From Planctomycetota bacterium (GTDB lineage: Bacteria > Planctomycetota > JAJSAM01 > JAJVHW01): a stretch of DNA of 64,000 nt. Of the stretch, positions 50,367 through 60,939 are shown one piece after another. The translations under genes were made by a program, and so were the position numbers. Location of the stretch: the NCBI GenBank assembly GCA_021776825.1, contig JAJFFG010000034.1:1-64000 (forward strand), in the 5' to 3' direction. Under the pieces are notes generated by a model. That model ran no database searches. It was not told the DNA's origin and saw only the letters and a program-made list of their open reading frames with translations. The first letter of the stretch is position 1; each line of letters begins with the position of its first letter.

Positions 50367-52013
50367 GTGAGCATTCGACCCGACGAGATCACCTCGGTCC
50401 TGAAGAAGGCCATCGAGGGCTTCGACGTCGACCTGTCCATGGACGAGGTCGGCAGCGTGCTCGAGGTGGGTGACGGCATCGCCCGCGTCCACGGCCTCGA
50501 GAGCGTGATGGCCAACGAGATGGTCCAGTTCGAGAACGGCGCCTTCGGCATGGCATTCAACCTCGAAGAGGACTCGGTCGGCATCGTGATCCTCGGCGAC
50601 TTCCTCGCCATCGAGGAAGGCCAGACCGTCAAGCGCACGGGCCGCGTGCTCAGCGTGCCGGCAGGCGAGGGCCTGATCGGTCGCGTCGTCAACGCGCTCG
50701 GTGAGCCGATCGACGGCAAGGGTCCGGTCAAGACCGACAACCTCATGCCGCTCGAGGGCGCCGCCCCCGGCATCGCCGATCGCCAGTCGGTGTTCGAGCC
50801 GCTCATGACCGGCATCAAGGCCGTCGACGCGATGATCCCGATCGGCCGTGGCCAGCGTGAGCTCATCATCGGCGACCGTGAGACCGGCAAGACGTCGGTC
50901 GCGATCGACGCGATCATCAACCAGCGCGGCAAGGGCGTCATCTGCGTCTACGTCGCCGTCGGCCAGAAGGCCTCGACGGTGGCCGGCGTGGTCGACCGCC
51001 TCACCGAGAACGGCGCGATGGACTACACCATCGTCGTCGTCGCTCCGGCGAACGACCCCGCGCCGATGCAGTACATCGCGCCGTACTCGGGCACCGCGAT
51101 GGCCGAGTACTTCATGCAGAACCACTTCGTGGTCGACGCCAAGGGCAACCCGACGGCGAACGAGGACGGCACGTTCGTCCGCGGTGAGCTCGCGTTCCAG
51201 GAAGAGCTCGACCACCTCGAGCGCAAGCAACTCACCGCCGACTCGGCGCGCGGACTGCATACGCTCTGCGTCTACGACGACCTCTCGAAGCAGGCGGTCG
51301 CGTACCGCGAGCTGTCGCTGCTCTTGCGTCGTCCGCCGGGTCGCGAGGCGTACCCGGGTGACGTCTTCTACTGCCACAGCCGCCTGCTCGAGCGCTCGGC
51401 CAAGCTCTCTGACCTGCAGGGCGCGGGTTCGCTGACGGCGCTCCCGGTCATCGAGACGCAGGCAGGCGACGTGTCGGCCTACATTCCGACGAACGTCATC
51501 TCGATCACCGACGGCCAGATCTACCTCGAGCCGGACCTCTTCTACGCCGGCGTGCGGCCGGCCATCAACGTGGGCATCTCGGTGTCGCGCGTGGGTGGCA
51601 ACGCGCAGACGAAGGCCATGAAGAAGGTCGCCGGTCAGCTGCGTCTCGACCTCGCCCAGTACCGCGAGCTCGAGGCGTTCGCGCAGTTCGCTTCGGACCT
51701 CGATGCCAACACGCAGGCGCAGCTTGCCCGCGGTGAGCGCAACGTCGAGCTACTGAAGCAGGGCCTCTTCAATCCGCTGTCGATGGAGGACCAGGTGCTC
51801 GCCATCTTCGCGATGGGCGAGGGCTACTTCGATGACGTGCCGGTGGACCAGGTCCCGGCCGCCGAGGCCGGCATGGTCGAGTACGTGAAGAATCACCCGT
51901 CGGGCGTCATGCAGACGCTCGCCGACAAGCCCAAGATGACCGACGAGGTCCGCGCGGATCTCCACGCGGCTCTGAAGGCGTTCAAGGACCACTGGTCGGC
52001 GACCGCCGCTTAG
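50367..52013 (+). CDS. atpA: F-type ATP synthase subunit alpha with an insertion
   Basis: The 548-residue protein is clearly Atp[10 protein letters not shown] (P-loop, about residue 170), [40 protein letters not shown], and [20 protein letters not shown]. Translation starts at GTG 50367 with GGGAGAG-like sequence upstream. It is about 35-45 residues longer than E. coli AtpA. The excess lies between MAEYFM (residue 245-250) and [10 protein letters not shown] (residue 299), where [20 protein letters not shown] and [20 protein letters not shown] replace a short turn. The insertion should project on the outer face of the nucleotide-binding domain. Confidence 0.98.
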   Translation: MSIRPDEITSVLKKAIEGFDVDLSMDEVGSVLEVGDGIARVHGLESVMANEMVQFENGAFGMAFNLEEDSVGIVILGDFLAIEEGQTVKRTGRVLSVPAGEGLIGRVVNALGEPIDGKGPVKTDNLMPLEGAAPGIADRQSVFEPLMTGIKAVDAMIPIGRGQRELIIGDRETGKTSVAIDAIINQRGKGVICVYVAVGQKASTVAGVVDRLTENGAMDYTIVVVAPANDPAPMQYIAPYSGTAMAEYFMQNHFVVDAKGNPTANEDGTFVRGELAFQEELDHLERKQLTADSARGLHTLCVYDDLSKQAVAYRELSLLLRRPPGREAYPGDVFYCHSRLLERSAKLSDLQGAGSLTALPVIETQAGDVSAYIPTNVISITDGQIYLEPDLFYAGVRPAINVGISVSRVGGNAQTKAMKKVAGQLRLDLAQYRELEAFAQFASDLDANTQAQLARGERNVELLKQGLFNPLSMEDQVLAIFAMGEGYFDDVPVDQVPAAEAGMVEYVKNHPSGVMQTLADKPKMTDEVRADLHAALKAFKDHWSATAA

Positions 52014-52051
52014 GCGGGGCGAAGCCGGACTAGAGAAGGAGCTGCACGACA

Positions 52052-52936
52052 GTGCCCGAGAGCTCGAAGGTCATCCGCAAGCGGATCAAGAGCGTCGCTT
52101 CGACGAAGAAGATCACGCGCACCATGGAAATGGTCGCGACGTCGAAGTTGCAGCGCACCCAGGGTCGCGTTGTGCAGTCGCGTCCGTACATGGAGTCGCT
52201 GCGCGGTCTGATGGAGACGCTCTCGTCGGCCGTCGAGTCGATCGGACTGTCGCCGCTGTTCGAGCGTCGCAACCCGGTCAAGAAGGTGCTCGTCCTCCTG
52301 ATCACCGCGAACCGCGGTCTCTGCGGCGGCTTCAACGCGAACCTCGTGAAGAAGTGCCGCGAGCACCTGGCGTCGCTCGAGGACGAGGGCATCGAGGCCG
52401 AGCTGTGGGTCGCCGGCAAGAAGGGCGTCGGGCAGTTGCGCTTCCGCGGCTACTCGATGGAGCAGACGTTCACCGAACTCTCCGACAACCCGACCTTCGA
52501 CAACGCCGAGGAGATGGCGAACCCGCTCATCGAGGCGTTCCTGTCGGCTCAGGTCGATCGCGTCGATGTCGTGTACGCGGACTTCCAGACGGTCGGTCGT
52601 CAGCCGCCGACGGCGCAGACGCTCCTGCCCGTGGGCGGGACCGCCCAGTCGGAAGACTCCGACGCCGTGCGCGAGCTCGGCGACTTCATCTTCGAGCCGA
52701 ACGCGACCGAGATCCTCGACGAGCTCGGACCCCTCTTCGTGAAGAACCTCATGTACCGCGTCCTGCTCTCCTCCGTGGCGAGTGAGCAGCTCGCGCGGCG
52801 GGTGGCGATGAAGAACGCCACCGACAACGCGGCTGAGATGCAGAAGGCGCTCACGCGTCAGTACAACAAGGCCCGCCAGGCACAGATCACGCAGGAGATT
52901 GCGGAGATCGTCGGCGGCGTCGAAGCGCTCAAGTAA
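52052..52936 (+). CDS. atpG: F-type ATP synthase subunit gamma
   Basis: GTG 52052 opens a 294-residue rotor subunit: VIRKRIKSVASTKKITRTME, MVATSKLQRTQGRV at the N-terminal helix, LITANRGLCGGFNANLVKK, and MKNATDNAAEMQKALTRQYN, KARQAQITQEIAEIVGG at the C-terminal helix. These paired helices form the central coiled coil. Length is standard. Confidence 0.97.
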   Translation: MPESSKVIRKRIKSVASTKKITRTMEMVATSKLQRTQGRVVQSRPYMESLRGLMETLSSAVESIGLSPLFERRNPVKKVLVLLITANRGLCGGFNANLVKKCREHLASLEDEGIEAELWVAGKKGVGQLRFRGYSMEQTFTELSDNPTFDNAEEMANPLIEAFLSAQVDRVDVVYADFQTVGRQPPTAQTLLPVGGTAQSEDSDAVRELGDFIFEPNATEILDELGPLFVKNLMYRVLLSSVASEQLARRVAMKNATDNAAEMQKALTRQYNKARQAQITQEIAEIVGGVEALK

Positions 52937-54409
<1,473 letters not shown>

Positions 54410-54412
54410 CCG

Positions 54413-54805
54413 ATGGGTCTCACCTGCCACGTCGTCTCGCCGGAGCGCCCGCTCTTCGACGGTGAGGTCGAGCACCTTGTCGCACCCGGTTCGCTCGGCG
54501 AGTTGGGCATCTATCCGCAGCACGCGCCACTGGTGTCGAAGCTGATGCCCGGCGTGCTGCGCCTGCACAAGGCGGACGGCGTCGAGAAGCTGGCCGTGCG
54601 CGGCGGCTTCATGCAGGTGAAGGACGACGACGTGACGCTCCTCGTCACGCGCGCGGTCCGTCCCGAGGACGTCGATCGCGCGACCGTCGAGCGCGAGCTG
54701 ACGGAGTGCATCGAAGAGCTGCAGCATCCTGACAGCGACGAGCGGTACGCGTTCCTGTTGGAGCGTCGGACGTGGCTGCAGGTGTGCTTGAAGATGCACG
54801 CGTAG
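54413..54805 (+). CDS. atpC: F-type ATP synthase subunit epsilon
   Basis: The 130-residue protein shows the epsilon beta-sandwich: HVVSPERPLFDGEVEHLVAP, GSLGELGIYPQHAPLVSKLM PGVL, and VRGGFMQVKDDDVTLLVTRA. The C-terminal helical hairpin (EDVDRATVERELTECIEELQ) is present but short. It ends the operon three bases after atpD begins its stop spacing. After it there are 950 bp with no gene. Confidence 0.95.
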   Translation: MGLTCHVVSPERPLFDGEVEHLVAPGSLGELGIYPQHAPLVSKLMPGVLRLHKADGVEKLAVRGGFMQVKDDDVTLLVTRAVRPEDVDRATVERELTECIEELQHPDSDERYAFLLERRTWLQVCLKMHA

Positions 54806-55071
54806 GCGAGGGGACACGTCGATTGCGGCGGGCGTCGTCGGTGGGCGCGCCTCGACGCAGTGGCAATCGCCGCGCCTCCCATGTTGCTGGTCGGCTCCGC
54901 GGGTGCGACACCTCGCCGGCGAGTGCGTTGGCCCTCGGTCGCACCCTTGCGTGGCCTCCATTTCCCGCGTCACGCTGCTTGCGCTCGGGCGCAACCAGCG
55001 CGCCACGGGTGGGGTCCGGGGCGACCTCGCCCCCGCCAACCTCGCGCGATCGCTGTGACCACGGCGCCGTA

Positions 55072-55329
55072 GGGGCGGACCCCCTGGTCCGCCCCGCCCG
55101 CTGGGTCTCGCTCGCTCGACTCGGGTCCGATGGCGCTCAGCGAACGACGCCGCTGACGCGAACGGATACCGGACAGGAACTGTTGCCGCTCCTCGCGACC
55201 GCGACGGCGTTCAGGCCCGCGACCGTCATCGCCCGTAGCCGCCCGCCCGACGCCTGTCGTCCGCTGACCGCCATCCACCCGCCGGGACCGAGCGGCGCGC
55301 GTCGGCGGGGCGGATCAGGAGATCCGCCC
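55072..55329. repeat. REPIN copy 1 (two REP hairpins in inverted orientation)
   Basis: A left hairpin GGGGCGGACC-ccct-GGTCCGCCCC at 55072-55095 and a right hairpin GGGCGGATC-agga-GATCCGCCC at 55308-55329 flank a 212-bp interior with GGCGTTCAGGCCCGCGACC, GTCGTCCGCTGACCGCCATC and CCGGGACCGAGCGGCGCG. The flanking phrases GCCCGCTGGGTCTCGCTCGC and GTCGGCG are part of the repeat. A second copy lies at 55427. Confidence 0.85.
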
Positions 55330-55426
55330 GTACGGGCCGTTGGGTTCATCCGCGCGGATGGTCATCCGACGCGGTGGCAGCGCGCCGGGGATCGGCGGGG
55401 GCGATGATCTGTCGACCTCGCCGTAC

Positions 55427-55690
55427 GGGTGGATCTCCTGATCCACCCCGCCCGCTGGGTCACTCTCGCTCGATGGGGGTCCGAAGGCGCCCAGCGAACG
55501 ACGTCGCTGAAGCGCACCGCCACCGGACGGGGACCGTGGCTGCTGCTTCCGACCGCCGCTGCGACGGCGTTCAGGCCGGCGACGATGCTGGCCCGTAGCC
55601 GCCCGTCCGGCCCCGGTCGTCCGCTGACCGCCGTCCACCCGCCGGGACCGAGCGGCGCGTGTCGGCGGGGCGGACCAGGGGGTCCGCCCC
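55427..55690. repeat. REPIN copy 2
   Basis: Hairpins GGGTGGATC-tcct-GATCCACCC at 55427-55448 and GGGGCGGACC-aggg-GGTCCGCCCC at 55667-55690 bound an interior closely related to copy 1 (GCCCAGCGAACGACGTCGCT, GACGGCGTTCAGGCCGGCG, GTCGTCCGCTGACCGCCGTC). The two copies are tandem, 97 bp apart, in the 950-bp gene-free region after atpC. Confidence 0.85.
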
Positions 55691-55755
55691 TACGGCGGTC
55701 CTCCCGAGGGCGATCCGTGGCACTTCCGGCGCGGCGGTCGACGCCCCACCATCCC

Positions 55756-57123
55756 CTACGGATGCGCCGCGTCCCACGCCTCCCGCTCGTCCAACAACAC
55801 CGCCGCCGCCAACGGCAGCGGGATGTTCCCGAAGCCCAGCAAGCGGTCGTGGAACTCGCGCAGCTTCCCTGCCCCATGCTGCGCCACGTACGCATCGCGC
55901 ATCCGCTCGATCTCGTGGCGCCCGATCCAGTACCCGAGTGGCTGCGTCGGCCACTCCATGTACTTCGTCACCTCGCGCTCCGCCGCTCGCTTCGACATGC
56001 CGCTCTCGGCGACGAGGAGATCGCGCGCTTGCGACGGAGCGATGCGGCCCATGTGGAGCGCCGGATCGACGTAGCACCGCACGGCTCGCCACGCGCGCAT
56101 CCGCAAGAGCGCCAGCCGATCGAGCGGCTCGGTGAGCACGCCGGACCGGTCGAGCAGGCCCTCGCTGTAGAAGCCCCAGCCCTCGACGAACACGCTGTTG
56201 TAGCCGCGCCCCCGAATACGACTCTCCACCATGGCGGCACGCGTGAACTGCAGGTGGTGACCCGGCACGCCCTCGTGCGCCGAGACGACGCGCATGAAGT
56301 GATCGTCGACGTCTCCGAACCACGCGGCCTGATCACGCTCGCCCAGGCCGTACGGCAGCGGTGCCACGATGTAGCGTCCGTCGAAGCGGCGCTTGTTGTC
56401 GAAGCGGCCCGGCAAGTAACACGCGAACGCGTACGGCAGCGTCGACGGACCGGCCTCGACGGTCAGGTGACGCGCTTCCTCCGGGACCGAGATCAACCCG
56501 GCCGCGACCACGGCGTCCTCGGCTGCCTTTGCCGCGTCGGCACATCGCGTGACCAGCTCCTCGTGGGTGGTGGCGCAGTGCGAACGCTCCTCGACCATGA
56601 GCTCCTGCCACGTTCGTCCGTCGCCGTGCGCAGCAGCGAACGCTTCCAGGTCCGCGGCCGCCGCACGTCGCGCGCGCTCACCGATGCGAAGGACCTCCTC
56701 CGACGTCAGAGCGAAGCCGTGCTTCCGCCGTAGCAACCACGTGTGCTTCTCGCGGCCCGCCGGTCCCGCCACCACCTTGTCGAACTTGTCCTCGGAGAGA
56801 CGTGCCGGCGCGACGACGCCGTTGGGCAGCCCGTGACGCGGCATCTTGTGCAGCGCGCGATCGAGTGCCATCAGCACGACGTGCAGATCGATCCAGTCCT
56901 CGTCGGAGAGCGACGTTCGATCGATGCGTGCGAGTTCGTCGCGGAGCGTGCGCTGCGCGTCCCGGTTCGCGTCGTTCGCCAGCGTCTTGCGGAGCCGGTT
57001 CTCGACACCCCTCATCGGCGACGCCGTCGGGACACCCTCCTGCGCCACGGCACTGGCGGAGAGGGTGGCGGCAAGCGCGACGGCGAGCACGAGTGCGGCG
57101 AGACGGCGGAGCATACCCCTCAT
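55756..57123 (-). CDS. DUF885 family secreted protein with HEGVPGHH motif
   Basis: The 455-residue protein has a signal peptide (LAALVLAVALAATLSASAVA) and the DUF885 pattern ending in VSAHEGVPGHHLQFTRA, a HExxxGHH zinc motif, then VFVEGWGFYSEGLL with the third metal ligand Glu and GYWIGRHEIERMRDAYV near the C-terminus. The family is related to M32-type carboxypeptidases and is probably a metallopeptidase active outside the membrane. It is divergent from the next gene, with a 56-bp gap. Confidence 0.87.
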   Translation of the reverse strand: MRGMLRRLAALVLAVALAATLSASAVAQEGVPTASPMRGVENRLRKTLANDANRDAQRTLRDELARIDRTSLSDEDWIDLHVVLMALDRALHKMPRHGLPNGVVAPARLSEDKFDKVVAGPAGREKHTWLLRRKHGFALTSEEVLRIGERARRAAAADLEAFAAAHGDGRTWQELMVEERSHCATTHEELVTRCADAAKAAEDAVVAAGLISVPEEARHLTVEAGPSTLPYAFACYLPGRFDNKRRFDGRYIVAPLPYGLGERDQAAWFGDVDDHFMRVVSAHEGVPGHHLQFTRAAMVESRIRGRGYNSVFVEGWGFYSEGLLDRSGVLTEPLDRLALLRMRAWRAVRCYVDPALHMGRIAPSQARDLLVAESGMSKRAAEREVTKYMEWPTQPLGYWIGRHEIERMRDAYVAQHGAGKLREFHDRLLGFGNIPLPLAAAVLLDEREAWDAAHP

Positions 57124-57179
57124 TGTGCCCGCCCCCGGTGGATTGGCGCCTCCCGTAGACTCCGCGTGGGAGGTACGGA

Positions 57180-58100
57180 ATGAAGCTCATGCGTACGGTT
57201 GTGATCGGTCTCTGCCTGGTGGTCTTCGGTCTCGGCGCGCGAGCGCAGGACGAGGACGTCCAGACGTTCACGCTGAGCCAGCCCGCGTGGCGGGCGGAGG
57301 TCGGCGACGTCGTCACCAAGACGAGCGAGATGGTTGGCTCGATCAAGATGACGGCCGTCGGGCCGGACGGCGCCGTGATCTCGGAGCAGGAGGGACCGAA
57401 GGAGGACCGCGAGGAACTCGTGATGCGGGCGCTGCAGGTCTCCGATGGCGGCCGTGTGACGCATGCGCTCGGGTACCTCTCCTCGTGGTCGCGCGTCGAG
57501 GCCGAGAAAGACGACAGCTGTCTTCACGGCGCGTTCCTCTACCTCTCCTCCGGTGCCGCGCGCGTGATCGAAGGCGGCGGTGACCTGACCTCCGACGCGA
57601 AGGAGTGGCTCACGGACGAGACCCTCGATGCGGACGCCGGGTCGGGCGGGCGGTTCGTCCGGTCGGTCTATCCCGCCGAGCCGGTGGCCGTCGGCGACGA
57701 GTGGATCGCCGACACGGACGCGATCATCGAGGAGGTGCTTGATGGGTCCGATCGGATGGAGATCGATCCCGATGCCACCGAGATTCGCGTCCAGCTGCTC
57801 GAGGTCGACGAGTCGGTCTCGCCAGCACGGGTCACGTTGCGGTTCTTTGGTCACGTCGAGGTCAGCGGCATGAACGACGAGCGCGTGGGCGAAGTCGTGA
57901 TCCGAGAGGGCTCCGGCGCGGACCTGGATGCGCAGGTCACCGTGGACGGTGACGGGTACGTCGTCGAGGGCGAGTTCTCGCTCAGCCTCGGGATGGAGAT
58001 CGAGCAGCAGGGCGTGGTCGTGGTCGCGGAGGCCTCCGCCGAGGCGAGGATCCGCCAGACGTTCCAGCTCGGTGGCGACTTCCCAGATCTCCCGGAGTAG
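57180..58100 (+). CDS. Secreted protein of unknown function, 306 aa
   Basis: ATG 57180 follows GGGAGGTACGGA, a good site. A signal peptide (VVIGLCLVVFGLGARA) is followed by a beta-rich protein with EVGDVVTKTSEMVGSIKM, EPVAVGDEWIADTDAIIEEV and VDGDGYVVEGEFSLSLGMEI. The pattern resembles one half of the protein at 8576-10267 and of DUF6263-like secreted proteins, though the match is weak. No function is proposed. Confidence 0.7.
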   Translation: MKLMRTVVIGLCLVVFGLGARAQDEDVQTFTLSQPAWRAEVGDVVTKTSEMVGSIKMTAVGPDGAVISEQEGPKEDREELVMRALQVSDGGRVTHALGYLSSWSRVEAEKDDSCLHGAFLYLSSGAARVIEGGGDLTSDAKEWLTDETLDADAGSGGRFVRSVYPAEPVAVGDEWIADTDAIIEEVLDGSDRMEIDPDATEIRVQLLEVDESVSPARVTLRFFGHVEVSGMNDERVGEVVIREGSGADLDAQVTVDGDGYVVEGEFSLSLGMEIEQQGVVVVAEASAEARIRQTFQLGGDFPDLPE

Positions 58101-58136
58101 CAGGACGCCGCTGCGGGCCGAGTCCGCGACGCCCTC

Positions 58137-58955
58137 TTAGCCGGTCGGCGCCTCAGGCGGATCCGTGAACCCGAGGACGCGTCCGAAGCGACCGTCCGCC
58201 GCAAGCAGCCCGACGTTCCAGCCCGAGGCGACGACTGCGCCGTCGGGGTCCGTGGCCTGCCACCGGTAGTGCACGGTGTCGTGCACGAGCTCGTGCGGAC
58301 CCGCTTCGAGCGTGAGGCCCTGCATCATCTGCCGGCTTGCGGCGATGTGGCCGGAGAGATCGGCGTGACCCGTCACGGACGAGTACGGGTGTCGGAAGTC
58401 TCCGTCGTCGGTCATGCACGCGGCGATGTGGGGGAGGCGCGCGTCGGCGTCGGTCTCGCCCCACGCGGCGAACCACGATGTGACCAGCTCCGCGGCGCGG
58501 GCCGCGTTCTGGCGCTGCGCGGAGACGTTCGCCAGGACCGATGCGTAGAGACGCCAACCACCACGGTGCTCCGCCGCGGCGCCCGCGCTGGGCAGGCCCG
58601 AGTGACGGAGCACGAGATGCGTGCCCGAGTCCGTCGGCGTCAGCGTGATGTCGACGCGCGTGGAGCCGGGGGCGAACGGCCGTCCGCCCTCGTAGCCCCA
58701 CGTGAAGGCGAAGTGCCGGTGTGGCTCGAGGGCGACGACCTCGCCCAGAGCGACGAACCCTGATGCGGAGTAGTCGACTCGCAGCTCACCGCCGACTCGG
58801 GGCTCGATCGTCGCGTTGCCGCGCGCTGCACCGAACCACGACGCGAACGAGTCGGCCTCGGTGAAGAACGCGAACACGGTCTCCGGTCGCGCCGCGATCG
58901 TGACCTCGAGTTCTCCGGCGTGTCCCTCGGGCTTCGTAGCCGGCGCGTCGCTCAT
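58137..58955 (-). CDS. AHSA1/SRPBCC domain protein fused to a SnoaL-like domain
   Basis: The 272-residue protein begins with an AHSA1 domain: LEVTIAARPETVFAFFTEAD, SFASWFGAARGNATIEPRVG, GELRV and LVLRHSGLPS at the end. A C-terminal region (AAELVTSWFAAWGETDADAR, PYSSVTGHADLSGHIAASRQ) looks like a SnoaL/NTF2 domain. The ATG overlaps the stop of the ArsR gene by four bases; AHSA1-ArsR pairs are common and the AHSA1 protein is usually of unknown function. Confidence 0.85.
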   Translation of the reverse strand: MSDAPATKPEGHAGELEVTIAARPETVFAFFTEADSFASWFGAARGNATIEPRVGGELRVDYSASGFVALGEVVALEPHRHFAFTWGYEGGRPFAPGSTRVDITLTPTDSGTHLVLRHSGLPSAGAAAEHRGGWRLYASVLANVSAQRQNAARAAELVTSWFAAWGETDADARLPHIAACMTDDGDFRHPYSSVTGHADLSGHIAASRQMMQGLTLEAGPHELVHDTVHYRWQATDPDGAVVASGWNVGLLAADGRFGRVLGFTDPPEAPTG

Positions 58956-59263
58956 CGTGACTCTCCTCGAGCTCGCTTCTCGGCGAGCGTCTTCAACCGG
59001 TGGAGTGGCTCGGCCCACATGGCCTCGAGCATCTGCCGCAGCGGCCCGAGCGCTTCGGGCAGCGCACGGTACAGGCGCCGTCGACCGTCGCGACGCACCG
59101 TGACCAGGCCCGCCTCGCGCAGCACGCGGAGGTGTTGCGAGACCGCGCCGAACGTGACGTCGAAGCGCGCAGCGATGTCGCCGGCGCAGAGCTCCTGCTT
59201 CCAGACATACCGCAGGATCTCCTGACGGCGGGGTTCGGCGACGGCACGTAGCAGGCTGACCAC
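58952..59263 (-). CDS. ArsR-family transcriptional regulator
   Basis: GTG 59263 starts a 103-residue winged helix protein: VAEPRRQEILRYVWKQELCA, GDIAARFDVTFGAVSQHLRV LREAGLVTVRRDGRRRLYRA. This is the ArsR pattern without the metal-binding ELCVCD motif; the single Cys does not suggest metal sensing. It is the first gene of a two-gene operon with the AHSA1 protein and likely represses it through the palindrome at 59273-59288. Confidence 0.92.
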   Translation of the reverse strand: MVSLLRAVAEPRRQEILRYVWKQELCAGDIAARFDVTFGAVSQHLRVLREAGLVTVRRDGRRRLYRALPEALGPLRQMLEAMWAEPLHRLKTLAEKRARGESR

Positions 59264-59272
59264 GCACCTATG

Positions 59273-59288
59273 TTTAGCAGTGACTAAA
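59273..59288 (-). promoter_or_regulatory. Candidate ArsR operator
   Basis: TTTAG-CAGTGA-CTAAA is a perfect 5-bp inverted repeat 10 bp upstream of the ArsR start codon. It is the most AT-rich stretch of the neighbourhood and is of the right size for an ArsR-dimer operator overlapping the promoter. Confidence 0.55.
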
Positions 59289-59405
59289 ATGATGTCAAGG
59301 CACGCCAGCCCGGATCGTTCACGAGGGCGTCGCGGGATCGCGGCGAGATCGAGGAACGGCGTGGGCGAACGCCGTCACGATTCACGTCCGGCCGTCGCAC
59401 GCTGC

Positions 59406-59550
59406 CCTGGTGGCTCCGAGTGCGTGAGATCTCGTTCCGGAGACGCGCATGCACCCTCTCGATGCGACTGTTCGAATGAGACAGTGAAGCGGATCCGGGG
59501 CGGGAGATCGCGTGCTCGGGACCGCCAGGCGTGGCGTCCTCGTGAACGAT
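59406..59550. repeat. Repeat element family 3, copy 2
   Basis: This stretch corresponds to 44406-44541: CCTGGTGGCTCCGAGTGCGT, GAGATCTCGTTCCGGAGACG, TGAAGCGGATCCGGGGCGGG, AGATCGCGTGCTCGGGACCG. It has about 10-20 extra bases in the centre (TCTCGATGCGACTGTTCGAA). It falls in the 476-bp gene-free gap between the ArsR and lipoprotein genes. Confidence 0.75.
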
Positions 59551-59627
59551 GCGGGCTAGCGCGGCGACCTGGCGAACCTCGACGACGCGCGACTCGTGGA
59601 CGGGGCGACGCAGCCGCCCTCCGAGCC

Positions 59628-59697
59628 GGTTCTCTCGTAGCAGCTGTTCTCTCGTAGCATCTGGTCTCTCGCAGCATCTGGCCTCTCGCTGCATCTG
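59628..59697. repeat. Tandem 17-bp repeat (four units)
   Basis: Four imperfect units of the type CTGGTCTCTCGCAGCAT follow each other (with CTGTTCTCTCGTAGCAT and CTGGCCTCTCGCTGCAT variants). It ends about 43 bp before the next start codon and could be a variable spacer or a protein-binding array. Confidence 0.7.
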
Positions 59698-59739
59698 GAC
59701 CTGACGGAGCGGTGATGCGCTGCACGTAGACTGCTCACC

Positions 59740-60117
59740 ATGCGTGCATTGCTTCTGGTCGCTCTCCTGTCGCTCCTGGCTGGCTGCGCCGGTGCCCAGG
59801 TCCGCTGGCATACGCCGCGCGACCCGGGTCCGCTCGAGAGCGACGCCGCCGTCGCACTCCACTACGCGGAGCATGCGCCGGAGTGGACGAGCGCGCTCGG
59901 ACCGGCGGCGGGCCCCGCCTCAGACGTGCCGGTCGACGCGATGCGCGTCGCCGAACTCGAGGTCGTGGACAGCCCGCTCACATCGTGGTCCTCGATCCGA
60001 TCGGGAGTCGAGGACTCGGCTCGTGAGCTCGGCGCGAACACGATCGTCGTGAACGGCATGCAGGACCCGACGACGTCGCGTCGCTACCTGTTCTTCACTC
60101 TCCTGCTGCGCGAGTAG
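59740..60117 (+). CDS. Small lipoprotein, 125 aa
   Basis: A lipoprotein signal (LLLVALLSLLAGC) is followed by about 100 residues ending VEDSARELGANTIVVNGM and YLFFTLLLRE. The RELGANTIVV phrase recalls small lipoproteins of the DUF4156/RcsF kind, but only weakly. No other landmark is seen. Confidence 0.65.
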   Translation: MRALLLVALLSLLAGCAGAQVRWHTPRDPGPLESDAAVALHYAEHAPEWTSALGPAAGPASDVPVDAMRVAELEVVDSPLTSWSSIRSGVEDSARELGANTIVVNGMQDPTTSRRYLFFTLLLRE

Positions 60118-60133
60118 CCCGACTCGACGCGTG

Positions 60134-60778
60134 CTACCGCGTGCCGGTGGGTTCGCAGATCCCATCGATGGGGCAGAGCTCAGCCGCGCCGATGTCACCG
60201 AACAGCGGGGTCGTTGCACCTGCGGACACGGTCTCCGGAGCGCCGATCCGATCGCGGATCTTCGACTCGAGGTCGTAGACCGACAGGCTCCCGCTCCACG
60301 AGATCATCCCCTGCGGGTCGACCAGCACGGCATGGGGCAGGTACTTGAAGTCGTAGCTCACGCTGGACGTGCCGTAGTGGTCGATGCCGACCGGGTACGG
60401 GACCTCCTGCGCATCGAGGAACTTCTCCACCTCGTTGATGTGACCGTCGAGGTGCGAGTGGCCCATCGGCATGTGCACGCTGAGGATCTCCAGCGTGTCG
60501 CAGCAGTACTCGCGCGCCAGGCGTCGCATGTCAGGCAGCGACTTGACGCATGCCGGGCAGCGGTTCGACCAGAACTCGATCAGCACGTGCTTACCACGCA
60601 GCGAGTCGAGATCGACGTCGCCGTCGGCGTTGAGCCAGACGTCCACATCGAGATCCGGAGCGGCACGACCATGGTCGAGGCCATCATTGAAGGCGCAGGC
60701 GGTGGACGCGAGCGCGAGTGCGAGGGGAGCGAGCAACGCCGAAAGGCGTGGCCAGGGCGCACGGGTGGCGGCAGGCAA
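60134..60778 (-). CDS. Thioredoxin-like (TlpA/ResA-type) lipoprotein
   Basis: The TTG at 60778 has GGGA upstream and starts directly at a lipoprotein signal (LSALLAPLALALASTAC); ATG 60835 would add 19 polar residues. The mature protein has the thioredoxin-like pattern SLRGKHVLIEFWSNRCPACV KSLPDM with a CPAC redox pair, and later AVLVDPQGMISWSG. It probably acts in the periplasm as a disulfide reductase or oxidoreductase. The tail has two more cysteines (ELCPIDGIC). Confidence 0.82.
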   Translation of the reverse strand: MPAATRAPWPRLSALLAPLALALASTACAFNDGLDHGRAAPDLDVDVWLNADGDVDLDSLRGKHVLIEFWSNRCPACVKSLPDMRRLAREYCCDTLEILSVHMPMGHSHLDGHINEVEKFLDAQEVPYPVGIDHYGTSSVSYDFKYLPHAVLVDPQGMISWSGSLSVYDLESKIRDRIGAPETVSAGATTPLFGDIGAAELCPIDGICEPTGTR

Positions 60779-60939
60779 GAGCGGTCCCTTTCTCGAGTGG
60801 AGTCGGGCGCAGCCTGCCGGGCTCCGACCTCTCATCGGCAGATCGCACGCTCGGACTTGAGGCTGAGTGTCGATCGCCTGCCGGTTGTCGTGGGCAAGCG
60901 TGATCGCGTCGACGTCGCGACTGCCTACCATCCACTCCG

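Noticed and set aside
49848-51377. Open frame of 509 codons on the minus strand
   Set aside because: Antisense to atpH and atpA; composition is Arg/Asp/Val-rich as for shadow frames.
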